DNA of 64,000 nucleotides from Bacteroidota bacterium. Lineage in GTDB: Bacteria > Bacteroidota > Ignavibacteria > Kapaibacteriales > UBA2268. The position numbers were made by a program, and so were the translations under genes. The number at the start of each line of letters is the position of its first letter. Position 1 is the first letter of the stretch. Below the pieces are notes generated by a model. That model made no database searches and was not told the DNA's origin. It worked only from the letters and a program-made list of their open reading frames with translations. Shown piece after piece: positions 8,928 through 17,898 of the stretch. The stretch covers positions 86,716 to 150,715 of the forward strand of contig SCSM01000002.1 in the NCBI GenBank assembly GCA_004322215.1. The letters are read 5' to 3'.

Positions 8928-9242
8928 ATGAAATTTCGGAGATTTATCTCTGGGCTAAGTATGACTTTTGTAATTGCTTCGACTGTATTTGTTATGAGCA
9001 GTTGTACGCCTAAAATTACAGAAGAACAGATGACGCAGTTGAAGGAGCTTCGTAATAAGGAAAAGAGCTTGACTGAAATGATAGCTCGCAAGAAGCAAGA
9101 GAAGAAGAACCTTGAAGCAGAAGTTAATGCAAGAAAAGCAGAATTGAAGAAATGCCAGGACGACAAGGCATTTGTTACAGAAAAACTATCGCAGTGGCCA
9201 AATTGCTGGCCTGATTACACACCGGGCAGCGAAGTGAAGTGA
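8928..9242 (+). CDS. Coiled-coil lipoprotein
   Basis: A 104-residue lipoprotein. The ATG at 8928 follows a GGAGG site by 4 nt. The signal peptide ends in FVMSSC. After Thr-Pro-Lys the protein is almost entirely charged heptads (LKELRNKEKSLTEMIARK and onwards), predicting one long alpha-helical coiled coil, with a Trp/Pro-rich tail (QWPNCWPDYTPG). No enzymatic motif is seen. It lies 52 nt before the LysM protein, whose N-terminal half is also coiled coil, so the two may form a peptidoglycan-linked envelope complex. That partnership is inferred from context. Confidence 0.75.
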   Translation: MKFRRFISGLSMTFVIASTVFVMSSCTPKITEEQMTQLKELRNKEKSLTEMIARKKQEKKNLEAEVNARKAELKKCQDDKAFVTEKLSQWPNCWPDYTPGSEVK

Positions 9243-9294
9243 TTTGCCTGCTTTGAAAGTATTATGTTTAACAAATGAATTGATGGAGACAATT

Positions 9295-10083
9295 ATGTAT
9301 AAAAAAATTAGCTTATTTATAGCATTGCTTGTTATAGCAATTCTTGCTTCCGGTCCGGTTCTTGCTCAAATGCAGTCCAAACCAGATGAAGAACTGACTA
9401 AGGAGGAAGCTGAAAAACTGATTCAGGAATGGCAGTCAAAAGTTAATGTACTCGACGACCAACTGAAGAATCTCGATGCTGATATTGAATTTCTTAAGAA
9501 AGAAATGGAAGATACTAAAAAACAGCTTGCCGACTGTAATGACGCTATCTACAAAATGCTCGGTTTGACACCCGCTGAAGTAGAAGCTTTCAAACAACAG
9601 CTTGGGCTTCTTGAAGGAAAAGTCAGGGATATGAAACGATTCAATGATGACCAACTTGCCGAAAAAACAGATGAAATTAAGGCATTGGAGAATGAATTGA
9701 ATCTGTTACGTGGCAACAAAGCATCGTTGATTCCCGAACACTATAATAAAATTGTTTCGCTTGCCAGGGAAATTAAGGGTTTATACCGTGAAAAGAAAAT
9801 AAAATCCTATACAGTTGGAACCTGGGCAAAAGATAAGGATTGTTTGTGGAACATTGCCGGTAAAATTGATATTTACGGTGACCCGTTCCTTTGGCCCAAA
9901 ATATGGCAGTTTAATACCGATGCAATCAGGAATCCGGATATTATTTTCCCGGGACAGGTTCTTCAATTACCACCTGCGGGCCCAAAAACCAGCGATGAGT
10001 TGAAAGCCGAAAGAAAATACTGGAGAATGAAACGTGCTGCAGCCGAAGAACAAAAGCCCGAAGCAGCAAAGCAACCTGAATAG
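9295..10083 (+). CDS. Exported coiled-coil protein with C-terminal LysM domain
   Basis: A 262-residue periplasmic protein. The ATG at 9295 has a GGAG site and opens a clear signal peptide ending in VLAQ. Residues about 30-165 are heptad-rich coiled coil. Residues about 180-235 form a LysM-like peptidoglycan-binding domain of the extended type: Y-T-V-x-T-W, LWNIAGKIDIYGDPFLWPKI, NPDIIFPGQVLQLP. The C-terminus is a short charged tail rich in Ala, Glu and Gln. Its function is probably structural, tying an envelope component to the cell wall. It is followed by a strong terminator, which closes the two-gene unit. Confidence 0.82.
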   Translation: MYKKISLFIALLVIAILASGPVLAQMQSKPDEELTKEEAEKLIQEWQSKVNVLDDQLKNLDADIEFLKKEMEDTKKQLADCNDAIYKMLGLTPAEVEAFKQQLGLLEGKVRDMKRFNDDQLAEKTDEIKALENELNLLRGNKASLIPEHYNKIVSLAREIKGLYREKKIKSYTVGTWAKDKDCLWNIAGKIDIYGDPFLWPKIWQFNTDAIRNPDIIFPGQVLQLPPAGPKTSDELKAERKYWRMKRAAAEEQKPEAAKQPE

Positions 10084-10209
10084 TTAATTACTATTGGCTA
10101 ATTAATAATTAATTTTGAAAATATTTTGAATTATGATTTTTGATGATTATTAATTAGAAATTGATAATATTAATGGAAATTTAATGAAGACATTAAATGT
10201 TTAAAGAAT

Positions 10210-10247
10210 AGCCCCATTCTCGTTTAGAGGGAAGAGGGGCTTTTTTT
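10210..10247 (+). terminator. Rho-independent terminator
   Basis: GCCCC (10211-10215) pairs with GGGGC (10236-10240), an inner TTCTC/GGGAA extension strengthens the stem, and seven T residues follow at once (10241-10247). It sits about 130 nt after the LysM gene and ends that transcription unit. Confidence 0.85.
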
Positions 10248-10321
10248 ATTTTAAAAAATTTATGATGACAACTGTCTTGAAAAATTATCGATTTTCAATA
10301 ATCGCACTTTAATATTTTTTT

Positions 10322-11302
10322 ATGGATATACACGAGAAGAAAATTACATTTGATGATTCCGAAGTCCTGTCAATATTTTCTTATAATGAAAATTTACTGA
10401 CTTTGATTGAAAATAAATTCAGCACTGCACTTACGATTCGTGGGAACAACCTTGTTTTGAAGGGTAACCCATCGGAAATTAGAATAATTGAATCGCTTTT
10501 TAATGAACTTAAATATATTTTTAAAAAACAGGGAACATTCAATGCACAGGATATATTGACTATAATTGAATTGTTAGAATCCGGCAGACAAACAAATGAA
10601 ACGACCGTTACAAACGGCAATGGTGAAAGTGTAATATATCACGGTTACAGGGATGTTATAAAAACAAGAAGTGAAGCTCAATTAGACTATTTCAGAAAAG
10701 TTCAGAAGAATGACCTGGTATTTGCTATTGGCCCTGCCGGAACGGGAAAGACTTTTCTCGCAGTTGCAATGGCACTTGCTTCATTGAAGAATAATGAAGT
10801 GAGTAAGATTATTCTTTCACGACCGGCTGTGGAAGCAGGGGAGTCGCTTGGATTTTTACCCGGTGATTTGAGTGAAAAACTCGACCCGTATATAAAGCCG
10901 CTGACTGATGCTTTGTTTTATATGTTAAGCCCGGATAAAATGAAGAGTATGCTCGAAAAAAACATAATTGAGATTACTCCGTTAGCTTATATGAGAGGCA
11001 GGACTTTGAATAGTTCCTTTATTATACTTGATGAGGCACAGAATGCTACTTCAATGCAAATGAAAATGTTTTTGACAAGGATGAGCTCAAATTCAAAAGC
11101 GATTGTAACAGGAGATGTTACTCAAATTGATCTGGCTGATAAAAGCAATTCCGGTTTGATAGAAGCAAACAGATTGCTGAAAAAAATTAAAGGAATTGAA
11201 TTTGTTTATTTTTCAGAAAAAGATATTGTAAGACATAGACTGGTTGCTGAAATTGTGAAGGCATATAATTCTGAAGACAAGAATCATAAAACAAGGAAAT
11301 AA
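10322..11302 (+). CDS. phoH: PhoH-family ATPase (YbeZ type)
   Basis: A 326-residue cytoplasmic ATPase of the PhoH-like family, linked to RNA and ribosome maturation in other bacteria. An N-terminal domain of about 100 residues precedes the P-loop domain. Walker A is GPAGTGKT and Walker B is FIILDEAQNAT. Sensor and arginine motifs appear in TRMSSNSKAIVTGDVTQID. GESLGFLPGDL is the usual family signature. Length is typical. It starts a co-directional run through cdaA, pcm and miaA, although 130 nt separate it from cdaA. No ybeY gene follows directly. Confidence 0.92.
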   Translation: MDIHEKKITFDDSEVLSIFSYNENLLTLIENKFSTALTIRGNNLVLKGNPSEIRIIESLFNELKYIFKKQGTFNAQDILTIIELLESGRQTNETTVTNGNGESVIYHGYRDVIKTRSEAQLDYFRKVQKNDLVFAIGPAGTGKTFLAVAMALASLKNNEVSKIILSRPAVEAGESLGFLPGDLSEKLDPYIKPLTDALFYMLSPDKMKSMLEKNIIEITPLAYMRGRTLNSSFIILDEAQNATSMQMKMFLTRMSSNSKAIVTGDVTQIDLADKSNSGLIEANRLLKKIKGIEFVYFSEKDIVRHRLVAEIVKAYNSEDKNHKTRK

Positions 11303-11432
11303 CTTAAATTTATAATGTATAATTGATAAATAATTTTTAGTTAAAATAATATCGCTCTGAACGAAGATGAAAATTCGTTATTCCAAAAAAAATAAATTAA
11401 TACAAATCTTTTAGATTTATTTTTGTAATGAA

Positions 11433-12206
11433 ATGATTGAGATAATTAAAATTGGATTCCTGAATTTAACGCTTGTTGACATTATTGATATAGCAATAGT
11501 AGCCGTATTGATTTTTTGGCTTTACCGGGCATTGAGGGAAACCGTCGCAGTTCAGATTTTAGTCGGCTTGGTTATTATCATTGCATTATCATTTATCACA
11601 GAGGCAATTAACTTGAAAGCTGTGAATTGGATTTTAAGAACCATATCTGATATCTGGCTTCTTGCATTTATCATTCTTTTTCAACCTGAACTAAGACGAT
11701 TATTATTGATGATAACAAGAAATCCTTTTTTCAGATTGTTTGTGCGTTCTAAGTATTCGGAAACAATCGGTGAAGTTGTCGAAACTGTTATTGAATTATC
11801 AGAAAAACATATCGGGGCATTAATTGTATTTACACGCACTCAAAATGTTGAGATGACTGTTGATACCGGAATTCCTATGAATGCAATTGTGTCGCAGGAA
11901 TTGCTTGTCTCGGTATTTAATACAAAATCACCCCTGCATGATGGCGCCGTAATTATTGATAATCAGATTGTATTGGCTGCAAGATGTATTTTACCATTAT
12001 CATCAGCAACAAAATTCAACGGGAAAAATTTAGGTACAAGACACAGAGCGGGATTAGGACTTTCTGAGCAGGTTGATGCAATTGTCATTATTGTTTCCGA
12101 AGAAACAGGTTCCATATCTATTGCCGAAGGAGGAGAGCTTACATTGAATATACCTAAAGAAAAAATATCTTCTCATATTCGTTCAAAATTATCGGAGAAA
12201 AAATAA
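11433..12206 (+). CDS. cdaA: Membrane diadenylate cyclase (c-di-AMP synthase)
   Basis: A 257-residue protein that makes cyclic di-AMP from two ATP. Three hydrophobic segments (about residues 10-30, 35-55 and 65-80) anchor it in the inner membrane. The DAC domain follows with its catalytic motifs, SPLHDGAVII (DGA) and GTRHRAGLG (RHR). Both are intact, so the enzyme should be active. The usual partner CdaR (YbbR) is not next to it; instead pcm starts 10 nt downstream. c-di-AMP commonly controls osmolyte and potassium balance. Confidence 0.93.
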   Translation: MIEIIKIGFLNLTLVDIIDIAIVAVLIFWLYRALRETVAVQILVGLVIIIALSFITEAINLKAVNWILRTISDIWLLAFIILFQPELRRLLLMITRNPFFRLFVRSKYSETIGEVVETVIELSEKHIGALIVFTRTQNVEMTVDTGIPMNAIVSQELLVSVFNTKSPLHDGAVIIDNQIVLAARCILPLSSATKFNGKNLGTRHRAGLGLSEQVDAIVIIVSEETGSISIAEGGELTLNIPKEKISSHIRSKLSEKK

Positions 12207-12216
12207 TCAGGAACCG

Positions 12217-12876
12217 ATGATAAAGAATAATAATAATGCTTTTAATGAAAGAAGAAGATTACTGATTGAATCGCTTAAAAGAAGAGGAAATTTATCCGAA
12301 AATGTTCTCGATGCCATGCTGAAAATTCCCAGGGAAAAATTTCTTGACTCATCTTTTCATTTTCGGGCTTATGAAGATACAGCTCTTCCGATTGATGCAA
12401 ATCAGACAATCAGTCAGCCGTACACTGTCGCTTATATGACGACACTTCTTGAAGTAAAAGAAGGAGATAAAATTTTAGAAATCGGAACCGGAAGCGGTTA
12501 CCAGGCATGCTTGCTCGCTTTGCTGGGTGCCAAAGTTTATACTATTGAAAGGATACCCGATTTAGTCGAAAAGGCAAAAAAGGTTTTTAATGAATTTGGG
12601 TTGAAAATTAATACAAGGATAGGGGATGGAACTATCGGCTGGAGTGAATTTGCCCCTTACCAGGGAATCATAGTAACTGCAGCTGCACCTGATGTGCCCG
12701 ACAGCTTAATGGAACAACTTGCCATTGGCGGAAGGATGGTAATCCCTGTTGGTACAAAGTCCTATCAGAGTATGTATTTAATAGATAGAATATCTGATAA
12801 TGACGTCAAAAGACATGTTACCGATAGCTTTAAATTTGTTCCCCTAATTGGAAAAGAGGGTTGGAAAACAGGGTAA
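12217..12876 (+). CDS. pcm: Protein-L-isoaspartate O-methyltransferase
   Basis: A 219-residue SAM-dependent repair enzyme that methylates isoaspartyl residues in damaged proteins. Family motifs: ALPIDANQTISQPYTVAYM near residue 50, the SAM-binding loop EIGTGSGYQA, IERIPDLVEKA (acidic loop), and GGRMVIPVG. Full length. It is translationally linked to neighbours: 10 nt after cdaA, and its stop TAA overlaps the ATG of miaA by one base. Confidence 0.94.
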   Translation: MIKNNNNAFNERRRLLIESLKRRGNLSENVLDAMLKIPREKFLDSSFHFRAYEDTALPIDANQTISQPYTVAYMTTLLEVKEGDKILEIGTGSGYQACLLALLGAKVYTIERIPDLVEKAKKVFNEFGLKINTRIGDGTIGWSEFAPYQGIIVTAAAPDVPDSLMEQLAIGGRMVIPVGTKSYQSMYLIDRISDNDVKRHVTDSFKFVPLIGKEGWKTG

Positions 12877-13826
12877 TGAATACGAATATGACTAAAGTAA
12901 TAATAATATTGGGACCTACAGCGTCAGGGAAAACAGAAGCTTCTGTTGAATTATCTAAATTAATTGATTGTGAAGTGATTTCTGCTGATTCAAGGCAAAT
13001 ATACCGCTTTCTTGATATTGGTACAGCCAAGCCAACAAAGGAAGCACAGAAGCAGGTTAAACATCATTTTATTGATATTCTGAATCCTGATGAATATTAC
13101 AGTGCCGGCCTTTTTGGGAGTCAGGCAGAATCAGTTATAAGTGATTTATCTGGTAAAAAAAAAATTCCTTTAATTGTCGGTGGCTCGGGTTTATATATCA
13201 AAGCATTATGTGAGGGTTTGTTCCGTGAGGATTTAAAAAATAATACTTCGGATATAAGGAAGAATATAACGAATAAATTAGAATTATTTGGAATTGATGT
13301 ATTATACGATGAATTGAAAAAAATAGATGTTGAATCTACAAATCTTTATTTTGATAGAAATCCGAGAAGAATCCTTAGAGCTTTAGAATATTTTTATTCC
13401 ACTGGGTTTCCGATATCAAAAGCACATAAAGAAAAAAAGGATAGGAAAACCTTCAAAACTCTGTATTTTGGTATTCATTTTGAAAGAGAAGAACTTTATA
13501 AAAGAATTAACACAAGAGCAGAATTGATGTGGGAGAATGGACTCGAATCGGAAACTCGAAAGGTTCTTAAAATTGGCTATACTCCTGAACTGAACTCATT
13601 AAATACGGTCGGTTATAAAGAATGTATCGCCTATTTAAATAGTGACATTTCAAGAGAAAGAGCTATCGAATTGACTAAACAAAACACAAGACGATATGCA
13701 AAAAGACAAATGACCTGGTTTAGAAAAATTAATGATATTAAATGGCTTAATGGCGGAGACAGTAAAAAAATTGCCGAACAAATTTTATCTTATGTATCAG
13801 GAATAATTCCTGACACGGTTACTTAA
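12876..13826 (+). CDS. miaA: tRNA dimethylallyltransferase
   Basis: A 316-residue enzyme that prenylates A37 of tRNAs reading U-starting codons. The P-loop is GPTASGKTEAS. EVISADSRQIYRFLDIGTAKP and LIVGGSGLYIKAL are strongly conserved MiaA motifs. VGYKECIAY and RRYAKRQMTWFR close the protein. The ATG at 12876 overlaps the pcm stop (TAATG). A second ATG lies at 12888, and a TTG at 12861 would lie inside pcm. Confidence 0.95.
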   Translation: MNTNMTKVIIILGPTASGKTEASVELSKLIDCEVISADSRQIYRFLDIGTAKPTKEAQKQVKHHFIDILNPDEYYSAGLFGSQAESVISDLSGKKKIPLIVGGSGLYIKALCEGLFREDLKNNTSDIRKNITNKLELFGIDVLYDELKKIDVESTNLYFDRNPRRILRALEYFYSTGFPISKAHKEKKDRKTFKTLYFGIHFEREELYKRINTRAELMWENGLESETRKVLKIGYTPELNSLNTVGYKECIAYLNSDISRERAIELTKQNTRRYAKRQMTWFRKINDIKWLNGGDSKKIAEQILSYVSGIIPDTVT

Positions 13827-13870
13827 AAAGTAAAATTCCATTAGTAATTTGTAATTCATAAGAGGTTGTT

Positions 13871-14935
13871 ATGAAAATGAGAATACCAAAAAATATTAAG
13901 CTTGTTGGTCTTCCACCAGGGACAGCAGTCTTTAAGGGTGAAAGAAAAACAGAGAAAATTCAAATTAAAAAATTAGAGTATAATGAAGAATTTTATGATG
14001 AGGTTCTTTGTTCGGTTGATGATGTTGAGAAAGTTGACCTCAGTGATAATAAATTAAAATGGATTATAATTAATGGATTGCACGAAGCCGAAATTATCGA
14101 ACGTTTATGCAATGTGTTCAGAATAAAACAATTGATAATTGAAGATATTCTCGATACCGAGCATCAGCCAAAGATTGATTTCTTCGATGATTTCATTTTT
14201 ATTACACTTAAAATTATTGATTACAATTCACCTGGGAAAGGTGCTCACACAGAGCATCTAAGCTTGGTCTTCGGTAAGAATTTCTCTTTGACTTTTCTCG
14301 AAAGCGGTGTTCATTATTTTGAGAAAATTGAAGACAGAATTTTGAATAAATCAGGTAAATTATCCAAGCTCGGTACAGATTATCTAAATTATGCAATTCT
14401 CGATTTTGTTATTGATAATTATTATATTCTGATTGACAAACTTGGCTACGAAATAGATAAACTCGAAGAAGCTATAATCAATGAACCCAAAAAGGAACAT
14501 TTGGGTTTAATACATAAATTCAAAAGTGAATTGATTTTCCTGAATAAAAATATTAAACCGATGAGGGATATTATTAGGAGGATGGAGACAGAAAAAAGCC
14601 ATTTAATTGCAAGTTCAACTTATGAATATTTGAGAGATTTATTTGACCATATAGTTCAAATTAACGATACTTTAGATTCCTACCGGGAAACATTAACCGT
14701 ATTACTCGATATTTACATAACAAATCAGGGTAATAAATTGAATGAAGTAATGAAAGTTTTAACAATCATTGCAACCATTTTTATTCCATTGACTTTCATT
14801 GCCGGTGTTTATGGAATGAATTTCAAAAATATGCCCGAAGTAGAATGGCACTACGGATATTACTTTTCTTTGGCATTAATGTTGATTGTAGGGCTTGGTA
14901 TGCTTTTGTTTTTTAAACGAAAAAAATGGTTCTGA
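13871..14935 (+). CDS. corA: CorA-type magnesium/cobalt transporter
   Basis: A 354-residue inner-membrane channel. A large acidic cytoplasmic domain (about residues 1-290) precedes two C-terminal membrane helices. The first ends in YGMNFKNMPE, which holds the GMN selectivity motif. The second is followed by a basic tail (FKRKKWF). Length and layout match CorA. It has an AGAGG-like site before its ATG. The flanking heptanucleotide repeat on the right separates it from the PBP4 gene. Confidence 0.94.
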   Translation: MKMRIPKNIKLVGLPPGTAVFKGERKTEKIQIKKLEYNEEFYDEVLCSVDDVEKVDLSDNKLKWIIINGLHEAEIIERLCNVFRIKQLIIEDILDTEHQPKIDFFDDFIFITLKIIDYNSPGKGAHTEHLSLVFGKNFSLTFLESGVHYFEKIEDRILNKSGKLSKLGTDYLNYAILDFVIDNYYILIDKLGYEIDKLEEAIINEPKKEHLGLIHKFKSELIFLNKNIKPMRDIIRRMETEKSHLIASSTYEYLRDLFDHIVQINDTLDSYRETLTVLLDIYITNQGNKLNEVMKVLTIIATIFIPLTFIAGVYGMNFKNMPEVEWHYGYYFSLALMLIVGLGMLLFFKRKKWF

Positions 14936-14938
14936 TTT

Positions 14939-14956
14939 AATTACTAATTACTAATT
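14939..14956. repeat. Heptanucleotide repeat, AATTACT type
   Basis: AATTACT is repeated twice plus AATT, period 7. It fills almost the whole gap between corA and the carboxypeptidase gene. Confidence 0.5.
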
Positions 14957-14960
14957 TATA

Positions 14961-16763
14961 ATGACAGATAAATATACTAACAGATATGTAAAGAAAACAA
15001 TAGATTTATTATTTTTTAATTTTATTGGAATTTTAATTGGTTTAATTTTTTTTTCTGACTATTCTTATTCTAATGAGAATAATGAAAACAAACCTTCAAT
15101 CAAATTAACTGCTAATGATAGTCTTAAAGCATTAAACAAGTTTAAAGCCGATATTGATAATGTCCTTTCTGTCGGACTATTGAAAAGGGCTAAATATGGA
15201 GTTGCCGTTTATTCGATCACAAATAAGAAATATATTTATTCAAAAAACCTTACCAATGAAGTTACACCTGCCTCTAATACCAAGTTATTTACTACCTTTA
15301 ATGCATTCAATACAATGGGACCTGATTATAGGATAGAAACTACGGTTTTTACTGATGGCAATATCAAAGATAGTGTGTTGGATGGAAATCTGTATATTGT
15401 CGGGAAGGGAGATGCATTATTGACTGTTACCGATATCGAATACCTGGCTGATGCTATTATTGAAAAAGGTATAAAAAAAATAAACGGTAATATATATGCC
15501 GACGGGTCTTTTTATGACACAATGACTCAGAGAGTGAGTTATAGCGGCGATAAAGATATAGTAGAGCCATTGCAGCCGATTACTGCACTTACGCTCAATC
15601 AAAACATTGCTGCAATATTAATTCATTCGGGAAGTACACCCGGGAAACCGGTATCAGTTCAGCTTGTTCCTCCTTCTGAAGCATTTATAATTCAAAACTA
15701 TGCAACTATTGCAGGTGTAAAAAAAACTCTCAAACAATCAGGCAAAAAAATAATAAAAACTAAAAAGAATTATGACAAGAAAAATCATATAAAACAAAAA
15801 ATAAAAATCAATTCTAATAAACATAAAATAACGGTCAGGAAATCAAAGAAAACAACTTATAATTACCAATACATCGAGCAAAGGTTTGGAGATGTTCCGC
15901 CTGTACCTTCACCAGCATCGAGAAGAAGACCAAGAATAACAGTTTCAACAAAAATTGATTCATCAGGATTACAAAAATTCATTATAAATGGTTCTTTAAC
16001 GGCAGGAATGAATTATTCTTACAGATACTTTATTCAAAATCCTAATCTTGTTGTTGCAGGTACATTAAAAAACCGTCTTGAATCGGGAGGTGTCAAAATA
16101 ACAGGTAAAATAGGATTGGGTTTATTGCAATCTGTCAGGACAAAAACCGGTCTATTGGCTGAAATTAATCGCCCATTAATGGATTTGATTTATTTAACTA
16201 ATAAAAACAGTGACAATTATCTTGCTGAAACAATTTTCAAGATGACGGGTGCCTATTCCGGTAATCATATAAATAATAGTATGCAATCGAAAGAAAAATT
16301 GTTTGAGGCAATAAAAAGATATAATATCCCCTGCACTGATTGTGTAATAAATGACGGTTCAGGATTATCGAGAAGAAACCGAGTTACGGTTGATGCAATT
16401 TTGCATTTACTTATTGAATCCAAAAAATTGAATTTCGGGAATAAATATGATTCATCTCTGACAATCGCAGGAATTGACGGAACTTTGGTTAACAGGATGA
16501 AAAATACTTTAGCTGAAAATAATCTTAGAGCAAAAACCGGCACACTAAATAACACATCAGCACTATCGGGATTTGTTAATACACAGGATGGTGAGCTTTT
16601 TGCATTTTCTTTTGTCTTCAATGGCGGTTCAGTATCATCTTACAAGCAAATAGAGAACAAACTTGGTGTGTTGTTAGCAAACTTCAAATATTCATCAATT
16701 ATTGAGAACGATAAGAAAAGTGAAGAAAAGAAAGTTGTTAAATCAAAGCAGAAAAGAAAATAA
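14961..16763 (+). CDS. dacB: D-alanyl-D-alanine carboxypeptidase/endopeptidase (PBP4 type)
   Basis: A 600-residue periplasmic serine enzyme of the PBP4 family that trims peptidoglycan cross-links. An N-terminal hydrophobic segment (about residues 14-33) exports it. The three catalytic motifs are S105-N-T-K (SxxK), S-D-N in NSDNYLAE, and K-T-G in RAKTGTLNN. Odd feature: a very Lys-rich insert of about 45 residues (roughly 252-297) interrupts the domain before the QRFGDVPPVP segment, and the C-terminus is also a Lys-rich tail. The insert is encoded in frame and the rest is intact. Such basic stretches might bind teichoic-like or anionic cell-wall material, but nothing shows this directly. Confidence 0.92.
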   Translation: MTDKYTNRYVKKTIDLLFFNFIGILIGLIFFSDYSYSNENNENKPSIKLTANDSLKALNKFKADIDNVLSVGLLKRAKYGVAVYSITNKKYIYSKNLTNEVTPASNTKLFTTFNAFNTMGPDYRIETTVFTDGNIKDSVLDGNLYIVGKGDALLTVTDIEYLADAIIEKGIKKINGNIYADGSFYDTMTQRVSYSGDKDIVEPLQPITALTLNQNIAAILIHSGSTPGKPVSVQLVPPSEAFIIQNYATIAGVKKTLKQSGKKIIKTKKNYDKKNHIKQKIKINSNKHKITVRKSKKTTYNYQYIEQRFGDVPPVPSPASRRRPRITVSTKIDSSGLQKFIINGSLTAGMNYSYRYFIQNPNLVVAGTLKNRLESGGVKITGKIGLGLLQSVRTKTGLLAEINRPLMDLIYLTNKNSDNYLAETIFKMTGAYSGNHINNSMQSKEKLFEAIKRYNIPCTDCVINDGSGLSRRNRVTVDAILHLLIESKKLNFGNKYDSSLTIAGIDGTLVNRMKNTLAENNLRAKTGTLNNTSALSGFVNTQDGELFAFSFVFNGGSVSSYKQIENKLGVLLANFKYSSIIENDKKSEEKKVVKSKQKRK

Positions 16764-16805
16764 CAAAATAGATAAATCAAATTTAAAATAATTTTTTTTA
16801 GTATT

Positions 16806-16957
16806 GGGGGACCTCTTGGCTCGAACCCACGACCTACCTGGTACTTATCGGAAGCTTTAAATTCGGATGAATTTTGTTTGCGGGGAACCGACGATGCTTG
16901 AATTCACGACCTACCTGGTACTTATCGGAAGCTTTAAATTCGGATGAATTTTGTTTG
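16806..16957 (-). pseudogene. tRNA 3'-half-like remnants downstream of tRNA-Asp
   Basis: Read on the minus strand, the DNA after tRNA-Asp contains two blocks resembling tRNA 3' halves. The leftmost has GTCGTGGGTTCGAGCC followed by a C-rich end. The other has a decayed version resembling the T-arm and acceptor of the neighbouring tRNA-Asp (CATCGTCGGTTCCCC). Neither has a D-arm or a paired T-stem, so neither is a functional tRNA. CCGATAA followed by GTACC looks like the 3' part of an anticodon arm with GAT, which is speculative. Confidence 0.45.
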
Positions 16958-16962
16958 CGGGG
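16828..16962. repeat. Tandem direct repeat, 58-bp identical blocks at 77-bp period
   Basis: Positions 16828-16885 and 16905-16962 carry the same 58-bp sequence, separated by 19 bp. The right copy ends inside the acceptor stem of tRNA-Asp (GGGG at 16959-16962), and the left copy ends at an equivalent GGGG. This looks like a duplication whose unit boundary is the 3' end of a tRNA, as can arise by slippage or by site-specific recombination at a tRNA gene. Confidence 0.8.
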
Positions 16963-17032
16963 CCGACGAGTCTCGAACTCGCGACCTCCAGTGTGACAGA
17001 CTGGCGCTCTAACCAAACTGAGCTACGACCCC
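16958..17032 (-). tRNA. tRNA-Asp (anticodon GTC)
   Basis: A 75-nt cloverleaf on the minus strand. Acceptor GGGGTCG pairs with CGGCCCC (one G-U), D-arm GCTC/GAGC, anticodon arm CCAGT-CTGTCAC-ACTGG with anticodon GTC, and T-loop TTCGAGA. The discriminator base is G, as expected for tRNA-Asp. CCA is not encoded. It lies 30 nt after tRNA-Ala in the same direction, so the two are probably co-transcribed. Confidence 0.96.
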
Positions 17033-17062
17033 ATACTTTTCTAAATTCTTTTAAAGAACTTG

Positions 17063-17136
17063 TGGACCCAAGGAGGATCGAACTCCTGACCTCCTGAATG
17101 CCATTCAGGCGCTCTCCCAAACTGAGCTATGGGCCC
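17063..17136 (-). tRNA. tRNA-Ala (anticodon GGC)
   Basis: A 74-nt cloverleaf on the minus strand. Acceptor GGGCCCA pairs with TGGGTCC (one G-U), the anticodon loop is ATGGCAT with anticodon GGC, and the discriminator is A. The A32-U38 combination in the loop is the known feature of GGC-type tRNA-Ala. CCA is not encoded. Confidence 0.95.
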
Positions 17137-17242
17137 CTGAAATTTTTTCAGGAAAACAAAATTACGGTTTTTTTTCATAATTAAAAAATTTCAATTATTT
17201 TGTTATTATTCAATTTTCTAATTTTATTTTATTAGGTGTACA

Positions 17243-17863
17243 ATGAAAACTTTTTCCATTTTATTTTTAATTTTTATACTGAATATTCTGAATTCACAAT
17301 CGCAGATTCCTCAGGGAAATAGATTATTGGGACTTGGTATTTCAGCAAGGTTTGATTTGCAGGAAAATTTAAACTCTGGTAATAGTCATAATAATTACCA
17401 ATCCTTTTCATTAATTCCATCCTATGGTTATTTTATTTCGGTAAACAAATTAATTGGCTTAGAATTATCACTATCATATTCCCATAATGATAATGTTCTT
17501 GATAATATTATTTATGGAATGAATGTAGATAACCAAATTTATTCAATTTCAATTTCACCATATTATCAATCCTTTTATATTTTAGCTAATCAATTATATT
17601 TTTTCGGGAAATTTGGAATTAATATTGGATATGATAATAATTTAAATAAAAACGGCGGTAATGAAAACAAATCCGAAACTTTAAATGCCGGGTTTTATTT
17701 TATTCCGGGTTTGAGCTATTTAATTAACGCACATCTCATGGTAAATGCAGGATTAGGTAGTTTTAGCTTTGCATATTCATCTAACAAAAATATAAAAAGA
17801 AAAAACTTTCAAATGTATTTTCTACCTTCAAATCTTAGCATCGGACTTAATTACTTATGGTAA
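17243..17863 (+). CDS. Outer-membrane beta-barrel-like protein
   Basis: A 206-residue exported protein with a signal peptide (about residues 1-20, ending in SQSQ). The mature part alternates polar and aromatic/hydrophobic residues in short strands separated by Asn-rich turns, such as YFFGKFGINIGYDN and LMVNAGLGSFSFAYS, and ends in an aromatic strand (LNYLW). This is typical of small OmpA-like or OmpW-like barrels. No specific family is recognised. It is convergent with the subtilase gene, 35 bp away. Confidence 0.6.
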   Translation: MKTFSILFLIFILNILNSQSQIPQGNRLLGLGISARFDLQENLNSGNSHNNYQSFSLIPSYGYFISVNKLIGLELSLSYSHNDNVLDNIIYGMNVDNQIYSISISPYYQSFYILANQLYFFGKFGINIGYDNNLNKNGGNENKSETLNAGFYFIPGLSYLINAHLMVNAGLGSFSFAYSSNKNIKRKNFQMYFLPSNLSIGLNYLW

Positions 17864-17898
17864 TATTTTAAATATTATTTATTCAAATTAATTTATTA

